Positions 27,208 through 35,890 of a stretch of DNA of 64,000 nucleotides are shown piece after piece (within the stretch, counting starts at the first letter, position 1; each line of letters starts with the position of its first letter). The position numbers and the translations under genes were made by a program. Origin of the DNA: JBBATK01 sp044228285. GTDB lineage: Bacteria; Bacteroidota; Ignavibacteria; Kapaibacteriales; NICIL-2. The stretch is taken from positions 682,001 through 746,000 of the forward strand of contig JBGAVD010000002.1 of assembly GCA_044228285.1 (NCBI GenBank), read 5' to 3'. The notes under the pieces were generated by a model. It worked only from the letters and a program-made list of their open reading frames with translations, had not been told where the DNA came from and ran no database searches.

Positions 27208-28332
27208 ATGGCGAAACATCACTCTTTTCGAACTCGCAGGTTCATCCTATCATCTCTGCTCTTGTTGGGACTGAGCGTTTGCGCAGTCGCGGGCGCTGGT
27301 AGCACGGCCGGACAGGGGGCTGGCAGCGATCCCTCGCTAAAGACTGCATTAAAGTACTTTGACGAAAAGAAGTACGACAGTGCTTTGGTGGTACTTCGGA
27401 AGATTTCTGTTCAGGATCCATCGAACGGGAAAGTTCGTTATGAGATAGCACTGGCTCATGCACTTTTAAAACAACAGGATTCAGCGATCTTGATTTTAGA
27501 AGACTTGAAGTCGCACAGCGACGCAAGCGACAAGTACTTTCAGTTACTCTCGAATTGTTACTCTGAGCGAGACGATACTGCGAAGGCTCGTCAAGTTCTT
27601 GTTGAAGGATCACTTCGTTTCCCTAACTCGGGGAAACTGCACTTGGAGCTTGGATTACTAGAGTTGCAGCAGCGACACCTTGAAGAGGCTCTTGATCAGT
27701 TTGAAGAGGGCATTCAAGTAGAGCCTGGCTATTCAGCTAACTACTATTGGGCGGCTCGATCGTATGCCAACGGCAATGAGAAGATCTGGACTGTTCTTTA
27801 CGGAGAGCTTCTGATGAACGTCGATCCCAATCCAACGCACGCATCATTGATTTCGGGCATACTCTACGCAGCTCACAATAGTGTTTATGAGGATTTTAAA
27901 AAGAGCAAGCGAATGGTCTATAGTAAGGCTAAGAAAGGTGCTGCTGATGCCAGCCAAGTATCTCAAGTCTCATTTGAAGACGTGTTTATCGATCTCATGA
28001 CCAAAGGTGCTGAACCTTTGAACTTTTTCAAAGACTTTGAGATTCCGGTAGCAAGTATTGATACGATGCAGACACTTTTTACAAAGGCTTGGTATGAAAA
28101 GGGCTATGACAAGCAGTTCCCTAATCCTGTGATTGAGCGTCATAAGCTGTTGCTTGACAAAGGACTTCACACTGCATACACCTTTCATTTGATGCAGTTT
28201 GCAAAGCCCATAGAGTTCAAGACCTATATCGATGCTCATAAGAAGGACTTCATTGCACTGATGAAATGGATGCAGCAAAACCCTTTGGTTATGTCGGAAA
28301 AGAATCGATTTAGTAGATTTTACTACAACTAA
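27208..28332 (+). CDS. Exported TPR repeat protein
   Basis: 374-aa protein with a basic N-terminus and one hydrophobic segment (RRFILSSLLLLGLSVCAVAGAGS), a probable signal peptide, then tandem tetratricopeptide repeats at about residues 45-230 (ALKYFDEKKYDSALVVLRKI, EALDQFEEGIQVEPGYSANYYW). The C-terminal 150 residues are helical and unmatched. TPRs are protein-binding scaffolds; location is likely the periplasm. ATG 27208 is used because an upstream frame start lies inside the SDR gene. Confidence 0.8.
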   Translation: MAKHHSFRTRRFILSSLLLLGLSVCAVAGAGSTAGQGAGSDPSLKTALKYFDEKKYDSALVVLRKISVQDPSNGKVRYEIALAHALLKQQDSAILILEDLKSHSDASDKYFQLLSNCYSERDDTAKARQVLVEGSLRFPNSGKLHLELGLLELQQRHLEEALDQFEEGIQVEPGYSANYYWAARSYANGNEKIWTVLYGELLMNVDPNPTHASLISGILYAAHNSVYEDFKKSKRMVYSKAKKGAADASQVSQVSFEDVFIDLMTKGAEPLNFFKDFEIPVASIDTMQTLFTKAWYEKGYDKQFPNPVIERHKLLLDKGLHTAYTFHLMQFAKPIEFKTYIDAHKKDFIALMKWMQQNPLVMSEKNRFSRFYYN

Positions 28333-28450
28333 GTGTGATCTAGCCTCGATAGTGTCGTATCATAGGTGATCAGTCGTATCTTCACATCATGTTTAGAACG
28401 CTGAAATTTCAAGTCTTTATCATTTCCACTCAAGACACATTTCAACGCAA

Positions 28451-28738
28451 ATGAAAAAATCAAATAGACCAGACCGTGATATTTCAAACTATCACGAGAT
28501 ATTGCCAAAGGAAGAGCGACCAATTCTTGGGCATCGCTACATATTGAACATGAATGATGAGGCTACATGTGTTGCCGATATCACGGAATTTGATGGAGGT
28601 TGTTGGGCTAAAGTTCGAGTAGTGCAAGCAGCGAGCGAGAAGTACCGCACGGTGTACCATGAGAACATGGAGTTTGACATTAAGGTCGCGTATTATCGCT
28701 TTCAGGAATTGACCCCAGAACAGGAAACAGCAGAGTAG
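28451..28738 (+). CDS. Conserved-looking 95-aa protein of unknown function
   Basis: I do not recognise a family. The protein is soluble, with a central beta-rich part (HRYILNMNDEATCVADIT, WAKVRVVQ) and a charged end. An ATG with no clear Shine-Dalgarno site begins it. Its stop overlaps the GTG start of the next gene (TAGTG), so the two are probably translated together. It is likely real because of this arrangement and its balanced composition. Confidence 0.55.
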   Translation: MKKSNRPDRDISNYHEILPKEERPILGHRYILNMNDEATCVADITEFDGGCWAKVRVVQAASEKYRTVYHENMEFDIKVAYYRFQELTPEQETAE

Positions 28739-29382
28739 TGGCATCCTTTGTCTACCATCTGGCCGTATCCGGAGTCGCGGGAGCTGGTGCTGGTATGGCA
28801 GCCAGTAGTAGCTTTGGTGCAACATGGGAGGAGAGTCTAAGCCTCGGCATTCTCGTTCTTGGCAGTGGCTTCCTTAGTGATGTTGACTCGGCTGATTCCC
28901 ACCATACCCATCACGCCTTGAACATTGCGTCGGCGTTAGCGCCAGCCTTGTTACTGAGTGCTGCCGGCATTGGCAGCTTAGGTCCAACCATGGTATTCCT
29001 CTGCGCATCGTTGAGCTTCTTGTTGATTCGTGTGGTCTTGCGTGAAGTGGTTCGCCATCTTTCGTCCCCACGGGGCATGTTTCACAGTGTGCCGGCAGCG
29101 CTGGCATGGGCGGGTTTAGTATTCCTTTCCTTTCATGAACTGCCTGAGTCCATGCGCCTGATGTTCGCAGGTGCGGCAGGCGGTGGCTATCTATTGCATC
29201 TTGTATTGGATGCCAGTGTGTCGAGAGTTACATTGAGTGGTGGTGCATTTGCTCCTTCAAGATATTCAGGCTTCGCGCTCAAACTGTATTCTGAGTCCAT
29301 GTTTGCGAATTTTGTTTGTTACGGGGCCCTTTTGAGTCTCACCTTTTTTTGCCTCCGCAGTCTTGGATGGATCGAGTGGTAG
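28738..29382 (+). CDS. DUF457/YdjM-like membrane protein (putative metal-dependent hydrolase)
   Basis: 214-aa polytopic inner-membrane protein. It has the DUF457/YdjM pattern: FLSDVDSADSHHTHH near residue 43 (acidic-His cluster), RGMFHS about residue 113 and GYLLHLVLDAS about 150; these Asp and His residues are thought to bind metal. Five or six hydrophobic segments surround them. The start is GTG, overlapping the previous stop by one base. Function of the family is not established; E. coli YdjM is LexA-controlled. Confidence 0.72.
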   Translation: MASFVYHLAVSGVAGAGAGMAASSSFGATWEESLSLGILVLGSGFLSDVDSADSHHTHHALNIASALAPALLLSAAGIGSLGPTMVFLCASLSFLLIRVVLREVVRHLSSPRGMFHSVPAALAWAGLVFLSFHELPESMRLMFAGAAGGGYLLHLVLDASVSRVTLSGGAFAPSRYSGFALKLYSESMFANFVCYGALLSLTFFCLRSLGWIEW

Positions 29383-29763
29383 CCCACGCTTCAAGTACGC
29401 CAACTAGTTTATTTGACGAAGAATAGTGCTGCCTGCCACGGTCTTGGTTTCAGCGTCTTTTGTAGCGTGAAACTTCTGTGGGTCCGCTGCGTTGCAATAG
29501 GCGATTACCCGTGAATAAGCGAGGTCATAAAGTCTGAGTCCTTCCTATTTTTGAAGACTGAGAAGTTCAGGACCTTTGAGGTACGCGGTGGTTCTTCAGA
29601 ATGATCTACGTGCTGATGTAGCTGAGGCGCAGTTCTTCAATAGGCTTTGCTTCGCAAAGCGCTGAACCAGACTTTATCATGATGATTTGAAGGCGGTGGC
29701 TGATCCAGAGCGAATGACTATCTGGGTCGAGTTAAACCTCTAAGAGTATTTGTGGAGCAGTGA
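29383..29763. other. 381-nt gap with a possible decayed minus-strand reading frame
   Basis: Contains a hairpin GCTTTGC/GCAAAGC (29644-29660, TTC loop). On the minus strand, 29544-29404 reads as 46 natural-looking codons (for example GLRLYDLAYSRVIAYCNAAD) ending in TAG, but in-frame stops precede it at 29547 and 29598 and no start codon is seen. It could be the tail of a dead gene or chance. Confidence 0.3.
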
Positions 29764-30789
29764 ATGATCGATCTACGCAGTGATACAGTTACCACACCAA
29801 CGCCAGGCATGCGTAAAGCCATGGCTGCGGCGGAAGTTGGCGATGACGTGTTTAGCGAGGACCCAAGCGTCAATGCACTGCAGGAAGAAGTTGCGGCTTT
29901 GTTTGGCAAAGAAGACGCACTTTTTGTTCCGAGCGGCTGCATGGGCAATCAGATCTCTATTGCTTTGCATGCAGGTGCTGGGGATGAGATCATTGTGGAG
30001 GGAGAGTCTCACATTTTTCATTATGAGACCACAGCTCCATCAATTATCGCTCGAGTGCAGATGAACTGCGTACAATCGGTCAATGGTGAGCTAGGAGTCG
30101 AAGACGTCCAAGCGGCGATTCGTCCAGATGCGTACTACTTTCCGCGCACAGCCTTGATTTGCATCGAGAATACACATAACCGCCATGGCGGCACAGTACT
30201 CAGTCTCGATTCTATTGCAGCTCTCGACCGTTTGCGGCGCAAACGGAAGATTGCCTTTCATTGTGATGGTGCTCGTATTTGGAATGCCTGTACTGCTTCC
30301 GGCATACAACCAAGTCAGTATGCCAAGCATTTTGATACCATGTCAGTGTGTTTGTCCAAAGGCCTTGGTGCGCCTGTAGGCTCATTGATCCTTGGAACCC
30401 GGGAACATACAGCCAAAGCGAGACGCTGGCGCAAGATTCTTGGTGGAGGAATGCGTCAGGCTGGAGTCTTGGCTGCCGCAGGACTTTATGCGCTGAGAAA
30501 TCATCGAGAGCACTTGGTTGTAGACCACGCTAATGCCGCATTGTTTGCAAAGCGATTGGCAGAGTCAGATAGAGTACAGGTCGACAATTACCCAACGCAG
30601 TCAAACATTGTGGTCTTTCAGCCTCGGAGAAAGCAGAAGGTACAAGCTTTCATAGAGGCTTGTATGCAAGAAGGTTTGCGAGTTTCTCCAGGGCGTGAAG
30701 GAGGTTGGTTGCGCGCAGTGTTTCATCATCAAGTAAGTAGCTCGCAGACGAAGCGCGCAGTTGACATTGTCTTACAATGCGCTCAGTAG
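29764..30789 (+). CDS. ltaE: Low-specificity L-threonine aldolase
   Basis: PLP enzyme that cleaves L-threonine or allo-threonine to glycine and acetaldehyde. The N-terminal [19 protein letters not shown] and [15 protein letters not shown] are classic; the PLP lysine is in [12 protein letters not shown] at about residue 202. 341 aa is normal. The start is the usual second residue of the conserved strand. It leads a run of closely spaced plus-strand genes to 34377, with 30-nt gaps or overlaps. Confidence 0.92.
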   Translation: MIDLRSDTVTTPTPGMRKAMAAAEVGDDVFSEDPSVNALQEEVAALFGKEDALFVPSGCMGNQISIALHAGAGDEIIVEGESHIFHYETTAPSIIARVQMNCVQSVNGELGVEDVQAAIRPDAYYFPRTALICIENTHNRHGGTVLSLDSIAALDRLRRKRKIAFHCDGARIWNACTASGIQPSQYAKHFDTMSVCLSKGLGAPVGSLILGTREHTAKARRWRKILGGGMRQAGVLAAAGLYALRNHREHLVVDHANAALFAKRLAESDRVQVDNYPTQSNIVVFQPRRKQKVQAFIEACMQEGLRVSPGREGGWLRAVFHHQVSSSQTKRAVDIVLQCAQ

Positions 30790-30819
30790 TAGTTTGTATC
30801 ACTTTACATCCACGTGAAA

Positions 30820-31320
30820 ATGGCACATCAGGCACCGTTGTCAGAAGCACAGCAATCTGTAGCGCACAATTTAGAAGCCGAGCTCCCAAAGTTCCGTCAT
30901 CGTTTACGCACTCGAGTTCGGTCCTACGATGTGAACGGCCAGGGTATTGTCCATAATGCAGTCTACTTCTACTGGTTAGAGGCGGCGCGAGTGGAGTACT
31001 TCCGTTCAATTGGCCTGCCTTTAGATCGAGAGACCTTTGTGACTAAGCACCGATTTGTTGTTGCGCACCAGGACATCGATTTCATGGCAGTGGCAGAGTT
31101 CGATGATGAATACGAGATTTATACTCGTGTCTCCTATGTGAAAAACTCAAGCTTCGGCTTTGAGCAGATCATTCGCCTTGTTGATGGACGCTTCGTAGTG
31201 AAAGCTTCCTCCATTTTAGTTCAGCTTAATCCAGCAACTGGTCAGCCCGAACACCTGCGTGATGCTTATCGCAACCTTCTTCACGAGTATGAACAGAACA
31301 ATGTTCAATTCGTGCGCTAA
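30820..31320 (+). CDS. Acyl-CoA thioesterase, 4HBT hotdog fold
   Basis: 166-aa single hotdog domain: RVRSYDVNGQGIVHNAVYFYWLEAARVEYFRSIG has the Asp and the helix typical of the 4-hydroxybenzoyl-CoA/YbgC branch, followed by VAHQDIDFMAVAEFDDEYEIYTRV. These enzymes hydrolyse acyl-CoAs. Substrate is not determinable. An in-frame GTG at 30814 is an alternative start. The next gene begins four bases after the stop. Confidence 0.88.
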   Translation: MAHQAPLSEAQQSVAHNLEAELPKFRHRLRTRVRSYDVNGQGIVHNAVYFYWLEAARVEYFRSIGLPLDRETFVTKHRFVVAHQDIDFMAVAEFDDEYEIYTRVSYVKNSSFGFEQIIRLVDGRFVVKASSILVQLNPATGQPEHLRDAYRNLLHEYEQNNVQFVR

Positions 31321-31323
31321 GGG

Positions 31324-33009
31324 ATGAACGTCACAAGCATAAACCTTGAGAGCTTGCTTGACCTCAGCGCGAAGCTGGTGGAATCGAACGATGCATCCTA
31401 CATCCTCAACTCAGCATTACTCTCGCTGATGGGGAAGTTGCGCGTAACGAAAGCCTGCGCGCTCGTTCCTGACGCCACAGGAATGCGAGTTCTTATTGTG
31501 AAAGGCAAAGTTGGACGAGAGCATTTCTCCTGTATGCCCGGACAGCAGATTTTTGAGTGTGCAGATGCTCATCCTGAGCTCCACGCAGAGGGTTTTGTTT
31601 TATGCTCTACTATTCAGAGCAATGGTGTGGTTCGCGGTGCGATTGCTTTAGGACCCAGCTTAGGGGCGCGAGAGTACACAGAGACCGAGCGACATTATGT
31701 TTCGCTCGTGAGCATGATTGCAGCCCATGCATTGCAGTCTGCCGAGCACATGAAAAGCTTGCTACAGGAGAAGTCCAGAGTTGAGTCTCGCAATCAAATG
31801 CTTGAATCGCTCTTTGAGATGAGTAATGATCTCGGCTCATTGTTTACTCGCGAACAGATCTTGCAGATCTTTTCGTTTCGTCTGATGGGACAAGTCATGG
31901 TGAGCAGATTTGCTCTGATTGTATTCCATCCGGATGGCACTGACGATGTGGCGTTCAATCGCTTTCACACCGATTTCGATCCAGAGCTTCGGAGGACCTT
32001 CCGTTTCCTTGAATCTGCCTGCACGATGAATGATTGGCAGGGAAGTGATGAGCATAGAACCGTGTTGCAATCGTGTTCCACAGAACTTCTTGTACCACTC
32101 TTCATCAAAAACGAAGCGCGAGGAGTGCTCCTTGTCGGCAAGAAGATGATAGGTGAGTTCGGCGAGTATGATTTGCGTTTTATTGAAGCTCTCGCATCGA
32201 CACTTGCAACTGCACTTGAGAATGCGCGACTCTTCGAGGAGGAGCTGAAGAAGCAACGTATTGAGTCTGAGCTCAATGTTGCTCGTCAGATTCAACATAA
32301 ACTCTTTCCTGAGCATTTACCACAACTGGCTTCTGCTGAAGTCGCGGCGCAGAATATCTCGTCGCAACAGGTTGGTGGAGACTACTTCGACGTCATCCAG
32401 CTCTCCGAGCACGAACTTCTCCTAGCCATTGCCGATGTAAGCGGAAAGGGAATGCCTGCGTCTATTCTCATGGCCAATGTACAAGCTGCATTAAGGATAT
32501 TAGCGCCCTTAGGCTTAGAGCTTAGCGAAGTCGTTACCCGAATGAACGACATGTTGTACGAGAATACCGGTCACGATAAGTTCGTTACGTTTTTCTTGGC
32601 TCGTATCAACACCCAAAGCTCAGTGCTGGAGTACTGTAATGCAGGACACAATCCGCCTATGCTCTTTCGAGCAAGCGGTGAGGTAGAAGAACTAGGAACC
32701 GGCGGACTGATTCTTGGCGTGATGCCCACCTTTCGTCCTTACGAACAGGCTAAAGTTGAGTTGCTTCCTAACGATGTCGTGTTTTTATTCACGGACGGTG
32801 TCAATGAAGCGATGAATAGCGAGCAGGTTGAGTTTGGTGATGATCAAATCCGGGCAAAAGTAAAAGAAGTTGTTCGACAATCGGCTAGCGTGATTTTAGA
32901 TTCAGTGCTAAGAGCAGTACAAAAGCATGCAGCCGATGCACCGCAGTCGGATGACATCACAATGGTTGTCGTAAAAATGGCTGAGCAGAAAACGAAGGAG
33001 TCACAATGA
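31324..33009 (+). CDS. GAF-domain SpoIIE/PP2C-type serine phosphatase
   Basis: 561-aa signalling protein. Two N-terminal GAF-like sensor regions (about 15-150 and 165-310) are followed by a short coiled coil and the RsbU/SpoIIE phosphatase (about 320-560): QQVGGDYFDVIQL, LLAIADVSGKGMPASILMA, LEYCNAGHNPP, VFLFTDGVNEAMN and QSDDITMVVVKM, with the metal-binding Asp residues kept. Such phosphatases dephosphorylate anti-sigma factor antagonists or similar proteins, but no anti-sigma or STAS gene is nearby. It overlaps ruvA by four bases. Confidence 0.9.
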   Translation: MNVTSINLESLLDLSAKLVESNDASYILNSALLSLMGKLRVTKACALVPDATGMRVLIVKGKVGREHFSCMPGQQIFECADAHPELHAEGFVLCSTIQSNGVVRGAIALGPSLGAREYTETERHYVSLVSMIAAHALQSAEHMKSLLQEKSRVESRNQMLESLFEMSNDLGSLFTREQILQIFSFRLMGQVMVSRFALIVFHPDGTDDVAFNRFHTDFDPELRRTFRFLESACTMNDWQGSDEHRTVLQSCSTELLVPLFIKNEARGVLLVGKKMIGEFGEYDLRFIEALASTLATALENARLFEEELKKQRIESELNVARQIQHKLFPEHLPQLASAEVAAQNISSQQVGGDYFDVIQLSEHELLLAIADVSGKGMPASILMANVQAALRILAPLGLELSEVVTRMNDMLYENTGHDKFVTFFLARINTQSSVLEYCNAGHNPPMLFRASGEVEELGTGGLILGVMPTFRPYEQAKVELLPNDVVFLFTDGVNEAMNSEQVEFGDDQIRAKVKEVVRQSASVILDSVLRAVQKHAADAPQSDDITMVVVKMAEQKTKESQ

Positions 33010-33602
33010 TCGCCCGTCTTCATGGTGAGGTAGTAGAGAAAAGTCCCACTGAACTGGTCGTGGATTGTCAAGGTGTTGGCTATGCCGTGCTCGTCAGTGT
33101 TGCCACCGCAGAGCAGGCAGTGATTGGCGAGCAGATCATCTTGCACACCTATTTAGCCGTACGTGAAGATGCCATGCAGCTGTTTGGGTTTCAGTCTCAC
33201 GATGAGCGGAAGATGTTCTTGCATCTCACCTCCATCTCCGGTATTGGGGGCAAGACAGCAATGGCGGCTTTGTCATCCGCAAGTATCGACGAGATCAGAC
33301 TCGCTGTTCTGCGAAAGAACACAGCATTCCTTCAGAAGCTTCCCGGGGTTGGTAAGAAAACCGCGGAACGTATTATCGTAGAGCTTCACGATAAGTTAGG
33401 CGCGCAGGACCCACTGGCAGCATTGATCGCTGGAGCACCAACCTTAAGTGCAGTGCAGAATGATACCATAGCAGCAATGGTAGCTCTTGGATACAACCGT
33501 CAGCATGCAGAGAAAGCTGTACGCGAGGTTATCAAGGATGATGGTGCAGCGTTGTGGACAACAGATAAGTTACTTCGGGCGGCGTTACAGTTTATGCAAT
33601 AA
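33006..33602 (+). CDS. ruvA: Holliday junction branch migration protein RuvA
   Basis: DNA-binding subunit of the RuvABC resolvasome. The OB-fold start MIARLHGEV, tandem helix-hairpin-helix motifs (SISGIGGKTAMAALSS, LPGVGKKTAERIIVEL) and a C-terminal domain that contacts RuvB (AMVALGYNRQHAEKAVREV) are all present. 198 aa is normal. It starts within the stop of the phosphatase gene (ATGA overlap). ruvB and ruvC are not in this window. Confidence 0.95.
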   Translation: MIARLHGEVVEKSPTELVVDCQGVGYAVLVSVATAEQAVIGEQIILHTYLAVREDAMQLFGFQSHDERKMFLHLTSISGIGGKTAMAALSSASIDEIRLAVLRKNTAFLQKLPGVGKKTAERIIVELHDKLGAQDPLAALIAGAPTLSAVQNDTIAAMVALGYNRQHAEKAVREVIKDDGAALWTTDKLLRAALQFMQ

Positions 33603-33621
33603 CAGAGATTCTAAAAAGAGC

Positions 33622-34377
33622 ATGATCCTCATTATTCCTGCAATGGAGTTAGTCAAGGGTGGTTGTACTCGTCAGACCGAAGGTCAGAAGAGTAGCACAC
33701 CATACTACGAGCAGCTTTCCTCGAAGCCATCTGAGTTGGCAAGACTATGGAGAACCGAGAACGCAAAGACGCTTCATATCACTGATAGAGATGGAATCGA
33801 TGGATTGGATAATAGTCTCAACTGTGAAGTCATCCGCGATATTGTCAATTCAGTAGACATCCCTGTGCAACTCTACTCGCACTTTCCAAGTGTTTCGAGT
33901 TGCATTGATTGGTTGGAGAAAGGCGTGTTTCGTCTTGTGTTAACAACTCTTGTGCTCGATGATCCAGATGGAGTAGAGCAGTTGGTGCACGAGTACACAA
34001 GTAGTCGCATCGTCCTTGGTATTCGGGCGGACGAAGGAATGGTACACTTCCGAGGTGACTATCCTGCGATCCCAGATACGACCTTTGCACTCATGGGTAG
34101 GGAGCTGGGGATTACACGTGCCATCTATTCAGACTCTTCTTGGGAAGGCACCTATTTTGGTCCTGACCCAGATACACTCAGGCGTATAGCAGAGACGACA
34201 CACTTACGCATCACAGCTTCAGGTGGAATCGATTCGCCAGAAGAGTTGTGGATGCTTGAAGAGTTAGCTTCACACAACATCGACTCCGTTGTTGTTGGCA
34301 GAGCACTCTTCGAAAACCGTTTTCCTTGTCAACAGATTTGGCGTTCTATTGAAGCTGAGCTTGCGCAGAAGACGTAG
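33622..34377 (+). CDS. HisA/HisF-family protein with altered active site
   Basis: 251-aa (beta/alpha)8 barrel related to HisA, the ProFAR isomerase of histidine synthesis. The family landmarks are visible: IPAMELVKGG near the start, LHITDRDGIDG, IYSDSSWEGTYFGPDPD, ASGGIDSPEEL and VVVGRALFENRF. But the catalytic Asp of the IPAIDL motif is Glu9, the DAR segment after the fifth strand reads RAD (135-137), and the GGGIR phosphate-binding loop after the third strand is replaced by QLYSHFPS. The C-terminal phosphate site is intact. No other his gene is present. It may act on a substrate with one phosphate. ATG 33622 is 19 nt after ruvA. Confidence 0.75.
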   Translation: MILIIPAMELVKGGCTRQTEGQKSSTPYYEQLSSKPSELARLWRTENAKTLHITDRDGIDGLDNSLNCEVIRDIVNSVDIPVQLYSHFPSVSSCIDWLEKGVFRLVLTTLVLDDPDGVEQLVHEYTSSRIVLGIRADEGMVHFRGDYPAIPDTTFALMGRELGITRAIYSDSSWEGTYFGPDPDTLRRIAETTHLRITASGGIDSPEELWMLEELASHNIDSVVVGRALFENRFPCQQIWRSIEAELAQKT

Positions 34378-34845
34378 AGTTCGACCATGCCTGGCACTTC
34401 TAGAAAAATTTCTTTCGACGCAGTTGCTTGATGTTCTACTCGAACAAACACTCCAAGCAAAGCACGCACGTCAAGCTGGCAAAAGTTGACAGGATAGGTG
34501 AAGGCTAGTGTTCATGCCATCTGCAGACCAATTGCAACAACTGTTTCTCAGTGATCAAGATATAAAGTCTACACATTGTAGAATATTATCACGCACCTCA
34601 AGTCCAACTTTTCGGTTGATCAAAGCTCTCGCCAAGACTTTAACTAGCCTTCGTTGAAAAATATTTCTTGCCTTCGCGAGTTGTGCTCATTATTTTCGTA
34701 TGCGTTTATTGTGGAGCAGCATCCGCGATAGATGACTCAATCCTCTTCTCTTCACGTCGGTCTTTTCAAACTCAATGTTTTTTGTTGAGATAACTTTCGA
34801 GTTATCCAGAGGTGTTTTTGGTTCTTTAGCATAGGTACGGAAACC
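34378..34845 (+). other. 468-nt gap before ftsQ
   Basis: AT-rich in its second half. It holds a UUCG-capped hairpin at 34789-34806 (see separate entry) and a TAACTTTC near-match to a -7 element overlapping that hairpin. I see no convincing gene. The murein-synthesis genes that commonly precede ftsQ are not here. Confidence 0.4.
34789..34806 (+). promoter_or_regulatory. UUCG tetraloop hairpin in ftsQ leader
   Basis: GATAACT (34789-34795) pairs with AGTTATC (34800-34806) around TTCG. A short T-run (GTTTTTGG) follows about seven bases later and the ftsQ ATG is 40 nt away. It could be a leader hairpin or weak attenuator. Confidence 0.4.
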
Positions 34846-35628
34846 ATGTCAGGTACACGGGTTCAGGGCGAGGAAGCACAAGGCAGGAAGGCTGAGCGTG
34901 GAATCGGTCAGTTTATCGTGTATCTCATTATACTTGTCTTTGTGATTGGCGCAGGATTACGGTGGCGCTCACAGCAAGAGTTTCATGGTCTACGCATTAG
35001 TGGTTTGCATTACATGAATGAGTCTGAGATTCGTTCAGTATTAGATTCCACTTTATTGCCTCGTAAAATGTCGGACATACGGTTGCACGACATTCGGAGC
35101 GCTGTGTTGCGTGTGCCTTATGTACAGAATGCCGTTGTACAAAGAAGCAATGAGAATGAAATAGAGATTCAGGTAACAGAGCGAAAGCCCTTGGCCCTGA
35201 TAGTTCGAGCGGGTGGGGACATGCAATACGTCGATGATCAATCGGTAATATTGCCCTATCGTGTACTTCAGAACGGTAGTGATGTTCCAATCCTTCGCGG
35301 TATCGATCGCAATGGAAGCATAGATTCGTCGGTGCTTCAACATGCGGGAATCGTGCTCAATGAACTACGCAATGAAGAATCGTCGTTAGTTTTCAATGAC
35401 ATATCAGAGTTGCGCTATAGTGAAGAAGAAAGAAGTTATAGCTTTGAAAGTTCAGCGGATGGTACGAAAATCCTCTTTGGAGGCTTTGAAAACCACTCGG
35501 AGAAAGTCCGTAATCTGTGTTCGCTCATTCGGTACACCGGCCAGCAAAACGATCAGGGAGCAGCAAGCCTGATAGATTTGAGATGGTCGAATAAAGTGTT
35601 TGTTACGCGGCGAAATGCGCAGCATTGA
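34846..35628 (+). CDS. ftsQ: Cell division protein FtsQ/DivIB
   Basis: 260-aa bitopic division protein. A short cytoplasmic N-terminus and one membrane helix (FIVYLIILVFVIGAGL, about 22-38) lead to a POTRA domain (FHGLRISGLHYMNESEIRSVL) and the beta domain (YVQNAVVQRSNENEIEIQVTERKPLALI). It bridges early and late divisome proteins in the periplasm. Sequence identity in this family is low, but the location ahead of ftsA and ftsZ supports the call. A 262-nt spacer separates it from ftsA. Confidence 0.88.
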   Translation: MSGTRVQGEEAQGRKAERGIGQFIVYLIILVFVIGAGLRWRSQQEFHGLRISGLHYMNESEIRSVLDSTLLPRKMSDIRLHDIRSAVLRVPYVQNAVVQRSNENEIEIQVTERKPLALIVRAGGDMQYVDDQSVILPYRVLQNGSDVPILRGIDRNGSIDSSVLQHAGIVLNELRNEESSLVFNDISELRYSEEERSYSFESSADGTKILFGGFENHSEKVRNLCSLIRYTGQQNDQGAASLIDLRWSNKVFVTRRNAQH

Positions 35629-35890
35629 GCCATAAAGAAAAATCAGCGCCCCCGATTGCTGACGTGCCACCTGGCACAGCGTAGAACACGATGAGAAGGT
35701 GTGAGTGAGAGTAGGGAGAGAACACGTTCGGAGTGCCAAGGGGCAACCAGGTATGACTGGAGCATGTTGCATCATACAAAGAGTACGCGGTCAGACTGGT
35801 GTTGAGAGAAGGGAAGGTATCGACACCCAGATGTGAGGAAGCATCGGTCAAGTCTGCTCGTATCACAATACCCGTAATGGGGGGAAATTC

